A stretch of 64,000 nt of DNA from an uncultured Desulfovibrio sp. (GCF_902477725.1 NZ_CABSIF010000008.1:62001-126000), one strand, 5' to 3'. Counted from the stretch's first letter, positions 51,632-61,382 are shown. A program made the numbers and translations. Notes: generated by a model from the sequence alone, not told the origin.

Positions 51632-52459
51632 ATGAAAAAGTTACATTTTACAGTTGATCCACAAAAGTGCGTCCAGTGCAATGCATGCATAGACGACTGT
51701 CCTCGCCATATAATTTCCATCTCTGGCGGTTTGCCGTGGGTTTCGCCCATACTGGAGGCAAACTGCCTTGAATGTCAGCATTGCCTGGCCGTATGCCCGA
51801 CGGGGGCTGTAAGCATCTTTGGCCTCAAGGCAGAGAACAGCATTGAACTGAGCGCAGAAAAAATACCCGCAGCAATCCAGATGCACACACTGTTGCGGGG
51901 ACGGCGCAGTGTGCGCCAGTACAGTACGGAAAATGTACCAGCCAGAATGATTGATGATCTTCTCGCCACGCTGGCAAATACACCAACAGGCTGTAATGAT
52001 CGCACCTTGAGTTTTGCTGTGGTAGATGACCGCAGTGTAATGCAAAAACTACGCATCAGGGTGATTGAATCAATTGAGAACAAAATAGAATGCAATGAGT
52101 TGATGCCAGATTTTTTATCGGCGGCTGTGGCAGCCTATCGGCAACAGGGAGTAGATGAAATTTTTAGAGGCGCGCCGCACTTGCTTGTTGTCTCTGCGGC
52201 AGCGACCGCAAGCACACCTCTGCAAGATATTTCTCTGGCTCTGGCATATTTTGAATTGCTCGCCCAATGCAGCGGATTGGGTACAACATGGTGCGGATTC
52301 CTGAAATTTGCAGTTGATGCCGCTCCAGAATTGCGTCCCATTCTCGGTCTGGATACAGAAACACCTTTTTATGCAATGCTTTTTGGGTATCCGGCGGTTC
52401 GCTATCACCGCACGGTGCAACGCGACGATGCCGCGAAAATCAGGCACGTTTCCTTGTAG
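51632..52459 (+). CDS. nitroreductase-family protein with N-terminal 2x[4Fe-4S] ferredoxin domain
   Basis: A 275-residue fusion. Two cluster motifs come first: Cys13-x2-Cys16-x2-Cys19-x3-Cys23 and Cys45-x2-Cys48-x2-Cys51-x3-Cys55. The FMN-dependent nitroreductase domain follows (LLRGRRSVRQYSTENVP, RGAPHLLVVSAAA, AYFELLAQCSGLGTTWCGF). It would reduce nitro or quinone-type substrates using low-potential electrons directly, suited to an anaerobe. It is likely controlled by the divergent WYL regulator. Confidence 0.88.
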   Translation: MKKLHFTVDPQKCVQCNACIDDCPRHIISISGGLPWVSPILEANCLECQHCLAVCPTGAVSIFGLKAENSIELSAEKIPAAIQMHTLLRGRRSVRQYSTENVPARMIDDLLATLANTPTGCNDRTLSFAVVDDRSVMQKLRIRVIESIENKIECNELMPDFLSAAVAAYRQQGVDEIFRGAPHLLVVSAAATASTPLQDISLALAYFELLAQCSGLGTTWCGFLKFAVDAAPELRPILGLDTETPFYAMLFGYPAVRYHRTVQRDDAAKIRHVSL

Positions 52460-52463
52460 GGCA

Positions 52464-52521
52464 GCAGAAAAACAAAAGTCAGTGCTGACCACAACGGTTG
52501 CACTGACTTTTGTTTTTCTGC
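52464..52521. terminator. 22-bp perfect hairpin, bidirectional terminator
   Basis: GCAGAAAAACAAAAGTCAGTGC and its exact complement enclose a 14-nt loop. Both arms carry T-rich ends on the outgoing strand. It sits 5 nt after the nitroreductase stop and 25 nt after the end of nuoN on the other strand, ending both transcripts. Confidence 0.88.
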
Positions 52522-52545
52522 ACTGCTACGTGCTTATCTGCTAGT

Positions 52546-53970
52546 CTACCATGCGGCAAGCACGGCTTCTGTAGCCAGCCGGATCATGCTTTCAGGCGCA
52601 ATGCCAAGGGCCAGAACCAGCCCCACAAGGCATATGCCCGCCATACGCGCGCCAGCGTGCGGCACAATGGGTTCCGCATCATGCTGCGCGGCCTCGGTAT
52701 ACACGGCGCGCACCACCTGCAAATAGTAGTAGATGCCAATGGCTGTGTTGATGGCGGCAATGATAACCAGGGCCGTATGCCCAGCCCGCCACGCGCCCGT
52801 CAGCAGCATGAACTTGCCCATAAAGCCCACAAAGGGCGGAATGCCCGCCAGTGCAAACATGCTCACGCCCAGCACAAAGGCCAGCATGGGCGATCGCCGC
52901 GAAAGGCCGTTCAGATCCTTGACGCTCAGGTTTCGCCCATCGGGCGAAACCACGCACAGCACCAGAAATGCCGCCAGCATCATAAACAGATAGCCTGTGG
53001 CATAATAGAGCGCCGTGGCAATGCCCCAGCCTTGCAGGGTCGCCATACCCATAAGTATGTACCCGGCATGCGCAATGCCTGAAAAACTAAGCATACGCTT
53101 GACGTCTGTCTGCACCAGCGCCGTGAGGTTGCCGTAGCACATGGACGCTATGGAAAGCCCGGTCAGCAGCAGCGCCACGTGCCCCTCGCCCGGATATGCC
53201 ATGGCGCAGAACCGCGCCAGCACGGCCACGGCCACAATCTTGGGTATGGAGGCGATAAAGGCCGTGGTGTCGTTGGATGCGCCCTGGTACACATCCGGCG
53301 CCCAGAAGTGGAAGGGAAACACCGCCAGCTTGAAGAACATACCGCAAAAGAGCATCAGCAGCCCCACCAGCGGGGCGGCATGTGATCCGGCTGTCCTCAT
53401 GGCGGGCAATATCTGGTCAAGATAGGTGCTGCCCGCGATGCCAAAAATCCAGCTCATGCCAAAGAGCATGATGCCCGATGCCGTCACGCCAAAGAGCAGA
53501 TACTTGATGGCCGCCTCCATGGGCGCGCGCATGCTGTCCGAGGGGGTGCGCATGGGCACCAGCAGATAGAGCGAATACGAAGACAGTTCAAGGGCGATGA
53601 ACAGGGTGATCAGCTCCACACTGCTTGAAAGCAGAGTCAGGCCCAGCAGGCTTGTAAGCAGAAAGAAATAATACTCCGGGCGCATACGCACAGAAATCCC
53701 CTTGGTGTCCGCCCCAAAAAGCAGCATCAGGGTGAAACCGATGGACATCACGCATTTTACCAGCTGCGAAAACAGGTCTACCCTGTAGGCTCCGTAAAAC
53801 AGGGTTCCCTTGGCAAAAAGGCAAAGAACAGATGTGGCGGCAAAGGCTGCCCCAACGCAAAGAACCAGCAGGCGCAGGGTTTGCGTCCGGGCTTCCGTCA
53901 GAGTCATGCAAAATGCCAGCAGACACCCTGCAAGAAGAACCAGTTCCGGTGCAAAAAGATGTGCGTTCAT
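52546..53970 (-). CDS. nuoN: complex I subunit N (antiporter-like)
   Basis: A 474-residue inner-membrane proton-pumping subunit with about 14 helices. The conserved half-channel sequence is FKLAVFPFHFWAPDVYQGAS, with Lys in helix 7 and the discontinuous helix after it. It is the last gene of the operon, 31 nt after nuoM, and is followed by the perfect hairpin terminator. Confidence 0.93.
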   Translation of the reverse strand: MNAHLFAPELVLLAGCLLAFCMTLTEARTQTLRLLVLCVGAAFAATSVLCLFAKGTLFYGAYRVDLFSQLVKCVMSIGFTLMLLFGADTKGISVRMRPEYYFFLLTSLLGLTLLSSSVELITLFIALELSSYSLYLLVPMRTPSDSMRAPMEAAIKYLLFGVTASGIMLFGMSWIFGIAGSTYLDQILPAMRTAGSHAAPLVGLLMLFCGMFFKLAVFPFHFWAPDVYQGASNDTTAFIASIPKIVAVAVLARFCAMAYPGEGHVALLLTGLSIASMCYGNLTALVQTDVKRMLSFSGIAHAGYILMGMATLQGWGIATALYYATGYLFMMLAAFLVLCVVSPDGRNLSVKDLNGLSRRSPMLAFVLGVSMFALAGIPPFVGFMGKFMLLTGAWRAGHTALVIIAAINTAIGIYYYLQVVRAVYTEAAQHDAEPIVPHAGARMAGICLVGLVLALGIAPESMIRLATEAVLAAW

Positions 53971-54001
53971 GCGTAGGCCTTATGTCTGTGCTTGGGGTTC
54001 A

Positions 54002-55525
54002 TCAACGCGCAATAAGTTCAGCAAGGGCCAATGCGCTCGGGGCATGGTAGCCGGTCTGCGCCAGCAGATGGTCAAGGCTGGGCCTCATGACGCGCAAAAA
54101 CGGTTCCGGGGCCAGCCCAATCCAGAAAACAAACACCAGCAGCGGGGCCAGGGTCACGGCCTCGCGCCAGCCAAGATCGTACATGCGCGACTGGTCGGGG
54201 TTGTTGGTGCCGCCCCAGATCACCCGCTGCAACATACGCAGCATGTAGGCAGCCGCCAGTACGGCGCCGGGAATGGCGCAGACAGCCACGATCTTGTTGT
54301 TGAAAAATGCCCCGGCAAGAATAAGAAACTCGCCCACAAAACTGTTTGTGCCGGGAAAGGCCAGCGACGACAGCGAGAAAAACGTCAGGTACGTCACATA
54401 GATGGGCATGAACTTGCCAAGCCCCGCCGCATCCGAGAGCTCGCGGCTGTGCGAACGCTCGTACACCATGCCCACGCAGAGAAACAATGCCCCTGTGGTG
54501 ACGCCGTGATTGATCATCTGTAACAGCGCACCTTCAAGCCCACGCTGGTTAAGGGCAAAGATGCCCAGAGTCACAAAACCCATGTGCCCAACGCTTGAGT
54601 AGGCAATGAGCTTCTTCATGTCCTGCTGCGCAAGGGCGGTCAGGCCGCCGTAAAGGATTCCCGCCACCGAGAGCCACTGCAAGGCAGGCAGCAGGCCGAT
54701 AGCCGCGCCGGGCGTGATGGGCAGGCAAAAGCGCAAAAATCCGTATGTACCCATTTTAAGCAGCACCGAGGCCAGAATCACCGAGCCTGCTGTCGGGGCT
54801 TCCACATGGGCCGCAGGCAGCCATGTGTGGAAGGGAAACATGGGCACCTTGATGGCAAAAGCGATGAAAAAAGCCAGAAATACCAATAACTGGAAGCGCT
54901 CGGAATACTGCTGTCCCATGAGCGCGGGAATGCTGAACGTACCCTGATTGATGTACAGGGCCACAATGGCCACCAGCAGAAATACCGAGCCTGCCAGGGT
55001 GTACAAAAAGAACTTGATGGAGGCGTAGCTCTTGCGCGGCCCACCCCACACGGCGATGAGCAGATACATGGGAATAAGCATGGCTTCCCACAGCACATAG
55101 AACAATACCAGATCCAGCGCCATGAACACGCCAAGCATGGATGTTTCCATCACCAGCAGGCAGATCATGAATTCCTTTACGCGTTTCTGAATGTACTTCC
55201 ACGAGCCGAGCACGCACAGCGGCATGATGAGCGTTGTCATCATCACCAGCAGCAGCGAAATACCGTCCACGCCAAGGGTGTAGTTGACGTTAAAGCTCGC
55301 AATCCACTGGTGGTGCTCCGCAAACTGGTACAGGGCGGATGTGGGGTTGAACCGCGTAAACAGCGGCAGTGAAATGACGGCGTTTGCCAGAGTGACCAGC
55401 AGCGTCCACACCCGCACCCCGTTTTCTCCCGGAAGCAGAGGCACAATGACAGCCCCTGCCAGCGGCAGAAAAACAAGGATGCTGAGGATGGGATACCCCA
55501 AGGTGTTCATGCTCAGAAAATCCAT
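54002..55525 (-). CDS. nuoM: complex I subunit M (antiporter-like)
   Basis: A 507-residue inner-membrane subunit with the canonical NuoM pattern: FYVLWEAMLIPMYLLI (Glu of helix 5) and KVPMFPFHTWLPAAHVEAPT in the helix 7-8 region. It forms one of the proton channels. It lies 25 nt after the large antiporter-like gene and before nuoN. Confidence 0.94.
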   Translation of the reverse strand: MDFLSMNTLGYPILSILVFLPLAGAVIVPLLPGENGVRVWTLLVTLANAVISLPLFTRFNPTSALYQFAEHHQWIASFNVNYTLGVDGISLLLVMMTTLIMPLCVLGSWKYIQKRVKEFMICLLVMETSMLGVFMALDLVLFYVLWEAMLIPMYLLIAVWGGPRKSYASIKFFLYTLAGSVFLLVAIVALYINQGTFSIPALMGQQYSERFQLLVFLAFFIAFAIKVPMFPFHTWLPAAHVEAPTAGSVILASVLLKMGTYGFLRFCLPITPGAAIGLLPALQWLSVAGILYGGLTALAQQDMKKLIAYSSVGHMGFVTLGIFALNQRGLEGALLQMINHGVTTGALFLCVGMVYERSHSRELSDAAGLGKFMPIYVTYLTFFSLSSLAFPGTNSFVGEFLILAGAFFNNKIVAVCAIPGAVLAAAYMLRMLQRVIWGGTNNPDQSRMYDLGWREAVTLAPLLVFVFWIGLAPEPFLRVMRPSLDHLLAQTGYHAPSALALAELIAR

Positions 55526-55550
55526 TGTGGCGATCTCCTTTCACCCCGGC

Positions 55551-57341
55551 TCAGACAAGAGCCAGCAGCGTGAGCACCAGGGCCACCACTGCGGCCATGG
55601 AAATAATGTTTATTTGCAGGCTGCCGCTCTGCACCTGCCGCAGCACGCCGCCAAGAGCGCGCACGCTGCGGGCCGTGCCGTCAACCACCGTATCAATGCA
55701 GTGCCAGTCAAACCATGACCAAAAGCGCGCCGTGCGCATGAGCGGCACTATGCCCTGCCGGTTCCAGGCCTCGCCCACGGTATTGTCCACAGACTGCACG
55801 GGCTTGCGCGCAAACCAGTAGAACAGCCTGCCGCCCATGCGGTAAAACCAGTCCAGATCCAGACTGATGGTGGGTTCGGGCGTGAGCTTTTTGAGCAGCA
55901 AAAAGAATCCCAGGGCCGTAAACAACAGTATCTGCAAGGTTTCAGAAATATGCGCCGCGCTGTACGGGTGGTACTGCGCCGCCACATCGGGGAAGGGAAG
56001 CATGTCGTACAGGTACGGCGTGTAGCAGCCGATAAAGATGCACAAAAACGCCGCCACAGCCATGGCCGCCTGCATGTTGAGCGGCGGATCGCCCGCGCGC
56101 TCCCATGTTTCCTTGGAGCAGTTGTTTTTGCCGAACCAGATGAAGTACGGAACCTTCAGGCCCGTGTGCAGGAAGGTGCCCGCAGAGGCCAGGGTGAGCA
56201 GAAATCCCGCCCAGTAATTGTGCGCCTCAAATCCGGCGGCTACGATCATGGCCTTGGTCACAAAGCCGCTGAACAGCGGAAAGGCCGAGATGGAAAGCCC
56301 GCCCACCAGCGTGAACACAAAGGTTTTGGGCATCTTTTTGTACAGTCCGCCCAGCTGGGTGAACTTGCTCACGCCCGTCATATGCAACACCGAGCCGCAG
56401 CCCATGAACAGCAGTCCCTTGTAAAGAATGTGGGCAAAAGCGTGAGCGCAGGCACCGTTGATGGCCAGCGGCGTACCGATGCCCACGGCTGCCACCATGT
56501 ACCCCACCTGACTGATGATGTGGTAGGCCAGCAGGCGGCGGGCGTCGTTTTCAAGCACTGCGTACACAACGCCGTACAGGGCCATGCACACGCCAAGCGG
56601 CACCAGAATTTCCATGCCCGCAAAGCTGCGCGCCAACACATACACGGCGGTTTTGGTGGTAAAGGCGCACATGAACACCGCGCCTGTCACCGTGGCTTCG
56701 CCGTAGGCATCGGGCAGCCATGCATGCAGGGGCGGCACAGCCGCGTTGAGGATAAACCCGGCCATGATCAGATAGGTGTAGAGCTGCGGATCAGCCACGC
56801 CGATGGGGCCGAAGGTCAGATCGCCCGTGGCCCGATAGCGCAGCACAAGCCCTGCCAGCAACAGCAGACCGCCCGCAGTGTGCACCAGCAGATAGCGATA
56901 ACCAGAGTCCAGCGATTCCTTGCGCCGCCTGAACCACACCAGGAATACGGAGGAGAAGGCCATCAGCTCCCAAAAGAGGAAGAGCGTCAGGTAATCCCCG
57001 CAAAAGATGACGCCCAGCGATCCCGCCACATAGGTCCAGGCGACGGAATGCTGCGCAGCTTCTTCCACATGCAGGCCGTAGATGGAGCCGATCACGCACA
57101 TGAGGGTCATGATGTAGGCAAAAACCATACTAAGCGCATCGACCTTGCCGAATATGAGTTGCCATTTCATGAAGGGCAGCACGCCATATACGCCATTGTG
57201 CCCCTGCATGAGCAGCACGGCGCAAAAGGCCAGCACCGGCACAAGCACAATACAGATCCGGCGCAGGGCCTTGGGCAGCAGCGGCAGAATTACCGCGCCC
57301 AGCAACAGAACTGCGGAGGGGTGAATCCATGGCTCAGTCAT
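55551..57341 (-). CDS. antiporter-like subunit, MrpD/NuoL type (596 aa)
   Basis: A polytopic subunit related to MrpD and NuoL. The half-channel reads PPLHAWLPDAYGEATVTGAV and FTTKTAVYVLARSF, the EATVTGAVF form of MrpD-like proteins rather than classic NuoL. The C-terminal part after the core (RMGGRLFYWFARKP ... VRALGGVLRQVQSGSLQINI) resembles the end of NuoL with its lateral helix. In this operon two antiporter-like proteins take the NuoL position. It overlaps the 83-residue gene by 8 nt. Confidence 0.85.
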   Translation of the reverse strand: MTEPWIHPSAVLLLGAVILPLLPKALRRICIVLVPVLAFCAVLLMQGHNGVYGVLPFMKWQLIFGKVDALSMVFAYIMTLMCVIGSIYGLHVEEAAQHSVAWTYVAGSLGVIFCGDYLTLFLFWELMAFSSVFLVWFRRRKESLDSGYRYLLVHTAGGLLLLAGLVLRYRATGDLTFGPIGVADPQLYTYLIMAGFILNAAVPPLHAWLPDAYGEATVTGAVFMCAFTTKTAVYVLARSFAGMEILVPLGVCMALYGVVYAVLENDARRLLAYHIISQVGYMVAAVGIGTPLAINGACAHAFAHILYKGLLFMGCGSVLHMTGVSKFTQLGGLYKKMPKTFVFTLVGGLSISAFPLFSGFVTKAMIVAAGFEAHNYWAGFLLTLASAGTFLHTGLKVPYFIWFGKNNCSKETWERAGDPPLNMQAAMAVAAFLCIFIGCYTPYLYDMLPFPDVAAQYHPYSAAHISETLQILLFTALGFFLLLKKLTPEPTISLDLDWFYRMGGRLFYWFARKPVQSVDNTVGEAWNRQGIVPLMRTARFWSWFDWHCIDTVVDGTARSVRALGGVLRQVQSGSLQINIISMAAVVALVLTLLALV

Positions 57342-57585
57342 CGTAATAATCCTCGCGGGTCATAATGCCCAAATGGCCGAACCACTTGGAAACGATGATA
57401 ATCACAACGCAGGCGACAAAGCCGAACGCGGCCCAGAACCCGGGTATGCGCTCCACAAAGGTGTGCACATGCTCTTTTGAAACAAACAGGGCGTCCCACA
57501 CCACCAGCGCGGCCAGCACTGCCAGACACACACGGATGGTGGCCTTGAGCCGGGCGCGGAAAAATTCGATGATGTTCACTATCAT
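57334..57585 (-). CDS. small membrane protein inside the complex I operon (83 aa)
   Basis: Two predicted helices: IRVCLAVLAALVVWDALFV and FWAAFGFVACVVIIIVSKWF, then an acidic end MTREDYYDD. It overlaps the upstream subunit by 4 nt and the downstream one by 8 nt, so it is translationally coupled. It has no counterpart among standard Nuo subunits; MrpE/F/G-like or accessory subunits are possible. Confidence 0.75.
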   Translation of the reverse strand: MIVNIIEFFRARLKATIRVCLAVLAALVVWDALFVSKEHVHTFVERIPGFWAAFGFVACVVIIIVSKWFGHLGIMTREDYYDD

Positions 57586-59075
57586 CCTGTCACCACCTTC
57601 ACGAAGGACATGATGGCATCGGGGTAAATGCCGATGAACACGGAAACGCCAGCCGCTATGAGAATGGGCACAACCATGCTCAGCGGAGCTTCACGAATGC
57701 CCGTTTCTTCACCTTCCGGCCTTTTGCCGAAAAATGCCTTGTAGGTCACAGGCGCAAAGTAGGCCACGTTCAGGAGCGTACTTGCCAGCAGCACCAGCAA
57801 TATGCCCATGGAATGCGTGGGCATTTCCATAGCGCCCACCAGCAGCTTCCACTTGGTCACAAACCCTGCCACAGGCGGCGCGCCGATCATGGAAAGCGAG
57901 GCCACGGCAAAGGCCGCAAAGGTAAAGGGCATGGAGCGCCCAAGGCCGCTCATTTCAGAAATGCATTTTTTGTGCGTTGCCACATAGATCGCGCCCGCGC
58001 AGAAAAAGAGCGTTATCTTTGAGAATGCGTGGTTGGCGATATGCACTATGCCGCCCTGTATGCCGTCTACGGTCAGGAGCGCCACGCCAAGCACGATGTA
58101 GGAAAGCTGGCTCACGGTTGAATAGGCCAGCCGTGCCTTGAGGTTGTCCTTGGTCAGGGCAATGATGGAGGCCGCAAGAATGGTGAACGATACAAAGTAG
58201 GCCGTGGGCACGCCGAGGTTCAGGCTTTTCATCAAATCAGTGCCAAACACAAAGAGCATGACGCGCGTGGTGCAGAACACGCCCACCTTGACCACCGCCA
58301 CCGCATGCAGCAAGGCCGAAACAGGCGTGGGAGCCACCATCGCGCCCGGCAGCCAGTGGTGGAACGGCATGATTCCGTTCTTGGCAAAACCCAGAATGCA
58401 GCAGACATACAGCACGGTTGCCAGCGCATCGCTGGCCCCGGCAGACAAAATGCCCGTGTGGCTGTTGTGGGCAAAGTCCAGATTGCCCGTGATCACGTAA
58501 ATTACGATCATGGCTGGCAGCACCAGCCCTTTTGCCGTGGTGGTCAGGTACACAATATACTTGCGCGCGCCGTCATAGCCCTCGGCATCCTGATGGTGGG
58601 CCACAAGCGGATAGGTGCACACGCTCACCACCTCATAGAACAGGTAGAGCGTAAACAGGTTGTCGGCAAAGGCCACGCCCATGGCCCCAAAAAGCGTCAG
58701 GGCAAAACAGGCGCTGAAGCGCGTCTGGGCATGCTCGTTCAAGCCGCGCATGTACCCTGCCGCGTAAAAAACAGTAATAATCCACAAAAATGAGCCCACA
58801 AGGGCAAATATCATGGAAAACGCATCTGCCCGAAAGCTTACCGAAAGCCCCGGCAGGATCGGAAAAAGCGTAAGATGCAACGTGTGACCGAGCCCCATAG
58901 GCGCGGGTGCAACATCGCCGATCATGGAAGCGATGATGCAGAACATGACCACCGCTGTTACAAACGAAACTGTTTCGCGCACGTTGGGCCAACGCCCCGT
59001 CAGCATGATCAGGCATGCGCCGATCAACGCTGTAAGTATGGCGGCCAGGGGTCTGACGGATTCAACAATATCCAT
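57582..59075 (-). CDS. antiporter-like subunit D, NuoL position (497 aa)
   Basis: A polytopic antiporter-type subunit with the MrpA/D signature MPFHHWLPGAMVAPTPVSAL then LHAVAVVKVGVF, and YLFYEVVSVCTYPLVAHH for helix 5. It is too short for NuoL (about 610) and lacks its lateral helix. With the 596-residue protein it makes two antiporter-like subunits where most complex I operons have one. It follows nuoK by 11 nt. Confidence 0.85.
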   Translation of the reverse strand: MDIVESVRPLAAILTALIGACLIMLTGRWPNVRETVSFVTAVVMFCIIASMIGDVAPAPMGLGHTLHLTLFPILPGLSVSFRADAFSMIFALVGSFLWIITVFYAAGYMRGLNEHAQTRFSACFALTLFGAMGVAFADNLFTLYLFYEVVSVCTYPLVAHHQDAEGYDGARKYIVYLTTTAKGLVLPAMIVIYVITGNLDFAHNSHTGILSAGASDALATVLYVCCILGFAKNGIMPFHHWLPGAMVAPTPVSALLHAVAVVKVGVFCTTRVMLFVFGTDLMKSLNLGVPTAYFVSFTILAASIIALTKDNLKARLAYSTVSQLSYIVLGVALLTVDGIQGGIVHIANHAFSKITLFFCAGAIYVATHKKCISEMSGLGRSMPFTFAAFAVASLSMIGAPPVAGFVTKWKLLVGAMEMPTHSMGILLVLLASTLLNVAYFAPVTYKAFFGKRPEGEETGIREAPLSMVVPILIAAGVSVFIGIYPDAIMSFVKVVTG

Positions 59076-59086
59076 ATGTGTTCCCC

Positions 59087-59413
59087 TTAACCTTTGAGGT
59101 CTGACGGAGCGTCCGTTTCAACAGATCTGTACAGCCGGTACACCGCAATGATGATGGAAAGCACAATTACCGCTTCCGCCGCTGCGATGGCCATGACAAA
59201 CAGCGCCGCGATCTGCCCGGTTGCCGTGTCTGGCGCGCAAAACCGCCCAAAGGCCATAAAGTTGACCGATGCCCCGCAGAGGATAAGCTCGGACGCAATG
59301 AGCATGCCTATGAACGTGCGGCGCATGGCCATGCCGAACAGCCCCAGACCGAACAGAACCGCGCCGATGACCAGATAGGTTTCAAGAGACTGACTCAAGC
59401 TTGCGTAGTGCAT
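59087..59413 (-). CDS. nuoK: complex I subunit K
   Basis: A 108-residue subunit with three helices and the conserved membrane glutamates: FIGMLIASELILCGASVNFM and VMAIAAAEAVIVLSIIIAVY. NuoK is part of the proton path near the quinone module. ATG 59413 overlaps the nuoJ stop; GTG 59416 is equally possible. Confidence 0.92.
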   Translation of the reverse strand: MHYASLSQSLETYLVIGAVLFGLGLFGMAMRRTFIGMLIASELILCGASVNFMAFGRFCAPDTATGQIAALFVMAIAAAEAVIVLSIIIAVYRLYRSVETDAPSDLKG

Positions 59414-59937
59414 CACTTGTCCCTCCCGTGGCGGGCCAGTGCGAGCGCCCCCACCATGGCTACCACCAGAACCACGGAAATAAGTTCAAAGCTCATGGAA
59501 TAGGTGCTCAGCAAGGCTTGCCCGATGCGCTCGATGGTTCCCTCAATCTGGGCCGGGGGCGTCTCCGGCCAGGGAGCCACGATGGATTGCACCACAAGCG
59601 CCGCTGTGATGGCGCAACTGGCCGCAGCACCCAGAAAAAGACTCAGCTTGTTGCGGCGCGGGGCGCGGTTTGCGTCCGATGTTTCGGCCAGCATGATGGC
59701 GAATGTAATGGTGACGCACAGCGCGCCCACGTACACAAGCATCTGCATAAAGGCCACAAAGGGGCTGGAAAGGTAGTAATAAATCCCCGCCACGCCAGTG
59801 AAGCACAGGGCAAGTCCTGCCACGCGGCGTATGAGAGTGCGCGCCGAAACCGCCAGCACCGCGCCGCTAAACGTCACCAGCACAAAGAACCAGAAAATGC
59901 CCTCAGCCAGCGTTTGCATAGTTTCATGACTGGACAT
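59413..59937 (-). CDS. nuoJ: complex I subunit J
   Basis: A 174-residue subunit with five helices. YYYLSSPFVAFMQMLVYVGA is the conserved third-helix region whose pi-bulge links quinone reduction to proton transfer. Its ATG overlaps the nuoI stop by 1 nt. Confidence 0.92.
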   Translation of the reverse strand: MSSHETMQTLAEGIFWFFVLVTFSGAVLAVSARTLIRRVAGLALCFTGVAGIYYYLSSPFVAFMQMLVYVGALCVTITFAIMLAETSDANRAPRRNKLSLFLGAAASCAITAALVVQSIVAPWPETPPAQIEGTIERIGQALLSTYSMSFELISVVLVVAMVGALALARHGRDK

Positions 59938-60377
59938 CAGGGACGCTCCTTGAGCCGCCGTACAAGGTCAAAGTGATACTCCGCCTCGTCAAACCCGGCC
60001 AGATTGTAGTCATGAGAAAACGTCAGCGCGTCTGTGGGGCACGATTCCACGCACATACCGCACAGGCTGCACTTGGTAAAATTCAGTTTGTAGCTCGTGA
60101 GGGTCTTCTTTTTGGCCCCATCCAGTTTTTCGCCCGCAAGCTCTATGCAGCCCGAGGGGCAGGCTTTCTGGCACGATCCGCACACAATGCACCTGTCCGT
60201 GCCGGTTTCCGGGTCGTATACAAGGTCGATATGGCCTCTGTAACGCGGCGTTATGGGCAGCACCTCGCGCGGGTAGGATGATGTAACCACCGGCTTGAAA
60301 AAATAGCGCAGCGTTATGCCCATGCCCACAACGAGGCTCCACCCGCCTGAAAAGATATTTTTAAAGTATGCGTTCAT
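59937..60377 (-). CDS. nuoI: complex I subunit I, 2x[4Fe-4S]
   Basis: A 146-residue peripheral subunit carrying clusters N6a and N6b. Ligands: Cys63, 66, 69 (cluster 1 with the later Cys113) and Cys103, 106, 109 (cluster 2 with Cys73). ATG 60377 starts 1 nt after the nuoH stop with AAGG upstream; the longer open frame would overlap nuoH. Confidence 0.93.
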   Translation of the reverse strand: MNAYFKNIFSGGWSLVVGMGITLRYFFKPVVTSSYPREVLPITPRYRGHIDLVYDPETGTDRCIVCGSCQKACPSGCIELAGEKLDGAKKKTLTSYKLNFTKCSLCGMCVESCPTDALTFSHDYNLAGFDEAEYHFDLVRRLKERP

Positions 60378-60378
60378 G

Positions 60379-61371
60379 CTACAGCACCTTGAGCAACGCG
60401 CTGGTAATGATGAGGTTGACGAGCGCAATGGGGATAAGCACCTTCCATGAGAGGTTCAGCAGGCCGTAGAAGGTTGTGCGCGGGAATGTCCAGCGCACCC
60501 AGATTACGGTAAAAATGACCGCGTAGAGCTTAATGGCAAACCAGTGCGCCCCCGGCCAAAGCCCCAGCGGGCAATCCCATCCGCCAAGAAACAACAAAGT
60601 CAGCAGGCTGGCACCCACTACCACGTTTGCGTATTCACCCATAAAGTACACGCCAAAACCCATGCCCGAATATTCCGTAAACGCGCCGGCGATCAGCTCA
60701 CTTTCGGCCTCGGCCATGTCAAAGGGGGCGCGATTTGTCTCCGCCAGCATGCAGATGAAAAAGATGATGCACGAAACAGGCATGAGCGGGCTTGCCGAAA
60801 GGCGAAACACATTCCAGTGCCAGAATCCGCCCGATTGCGTGCCCACAATTTCGTTGAGGTTGAGCGTGCCCATAACCATAACAAGGCTCACCACAACCAG
60901 CAGCATGGGGATTTCGTAGGCCACGTTTTGCGAAACCACACGCGCGGCAGAGATAACGGCGTATTTGTTGCGCGAGCCCCACGCGCCAAGCAGCAGGCCC
61001 AGCACGTTTACCGAAGCAAAGGCGTAAATGGCCAGCAGCCCCAGGTTAAGGTTACGCGCCACCAGCCCTTCGGTGTAGGGAATGGTCACAAAGCTCATGA
61101 AGGCCGGGGTCATGACCAGCACGGGGCCAAGGCAGAACAGTACGCCGTCGGCATCCGTGGGAATAAATACCTGCTTGGTCATGAGCTTGAAGCCGTCCGC
61201 CAGCGGCTGCAGCAGGCCATAGGGACCAACTTCCTTGGGCCCGATGCGTCGCTGTATATGCCCTGCCACCTTGCGCTCAACCCACACCAGATAGGCCGCG
61301 TTAAGCGCCACAAAGACAAGGAATCCTACAAGATACCCCAGAAGACGCAGCATTTCGGAATAAAACGTCAT
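60379..61371 (-). CDS. nuoH: complex I subunit H
   Basis: A 330-residue inner-membrane subunit forming much of the quinone chamber. VWVERKVAGHIQRRIGPKEV and RAPFDMAEAESELIAGAFTE are the conserved loops that contact NuoB/D and the quinone. RWTFPRTTFYGLLNLSWKVL closes the family pattern. Confidence 0.95.
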   Translation of the reverse strand: MTFYSEMLRLLGYLVGFLVFVALNAAYLVWVERKVAGHIQRRIGPKEVGPYGLLQPLADGFKLMTKQVFIPTDADGVLFCLGPVLVMTPAFMSFVTIPYTEGLVARNLNLGLLAIYAFASVNVLGLLLGAWGSRNKYAVISAARVVSQNVAYEIPMLLVVVSLVMVMGTLNLNEIVGTQSGGFWHWNVFRLSASPLMPVSCIIFFICMLAETNRAPFDMAEAESELIAGAFTEYSGMGFGVYFMGEYANVVVGASLLTLLFLGGWDCPLGLWPGAHWFAIKLYAVIFTVIWVRWTFPRTTFYGLLNLSWKVLIPIALVNLIITSALLKVL

Positions 61372-61382
61372 GGCTGTGTTCC

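Noticed and set aside
55950..57365. A 471-codon open frame on the plus strand
   Set aside because: It is antisense to the antiporter-like subunit gene, rich in His/Gln/Arg with no domain, as expected from a shadow frame in G+C-rich coding DNA. Many similar long antisense frames were left out.
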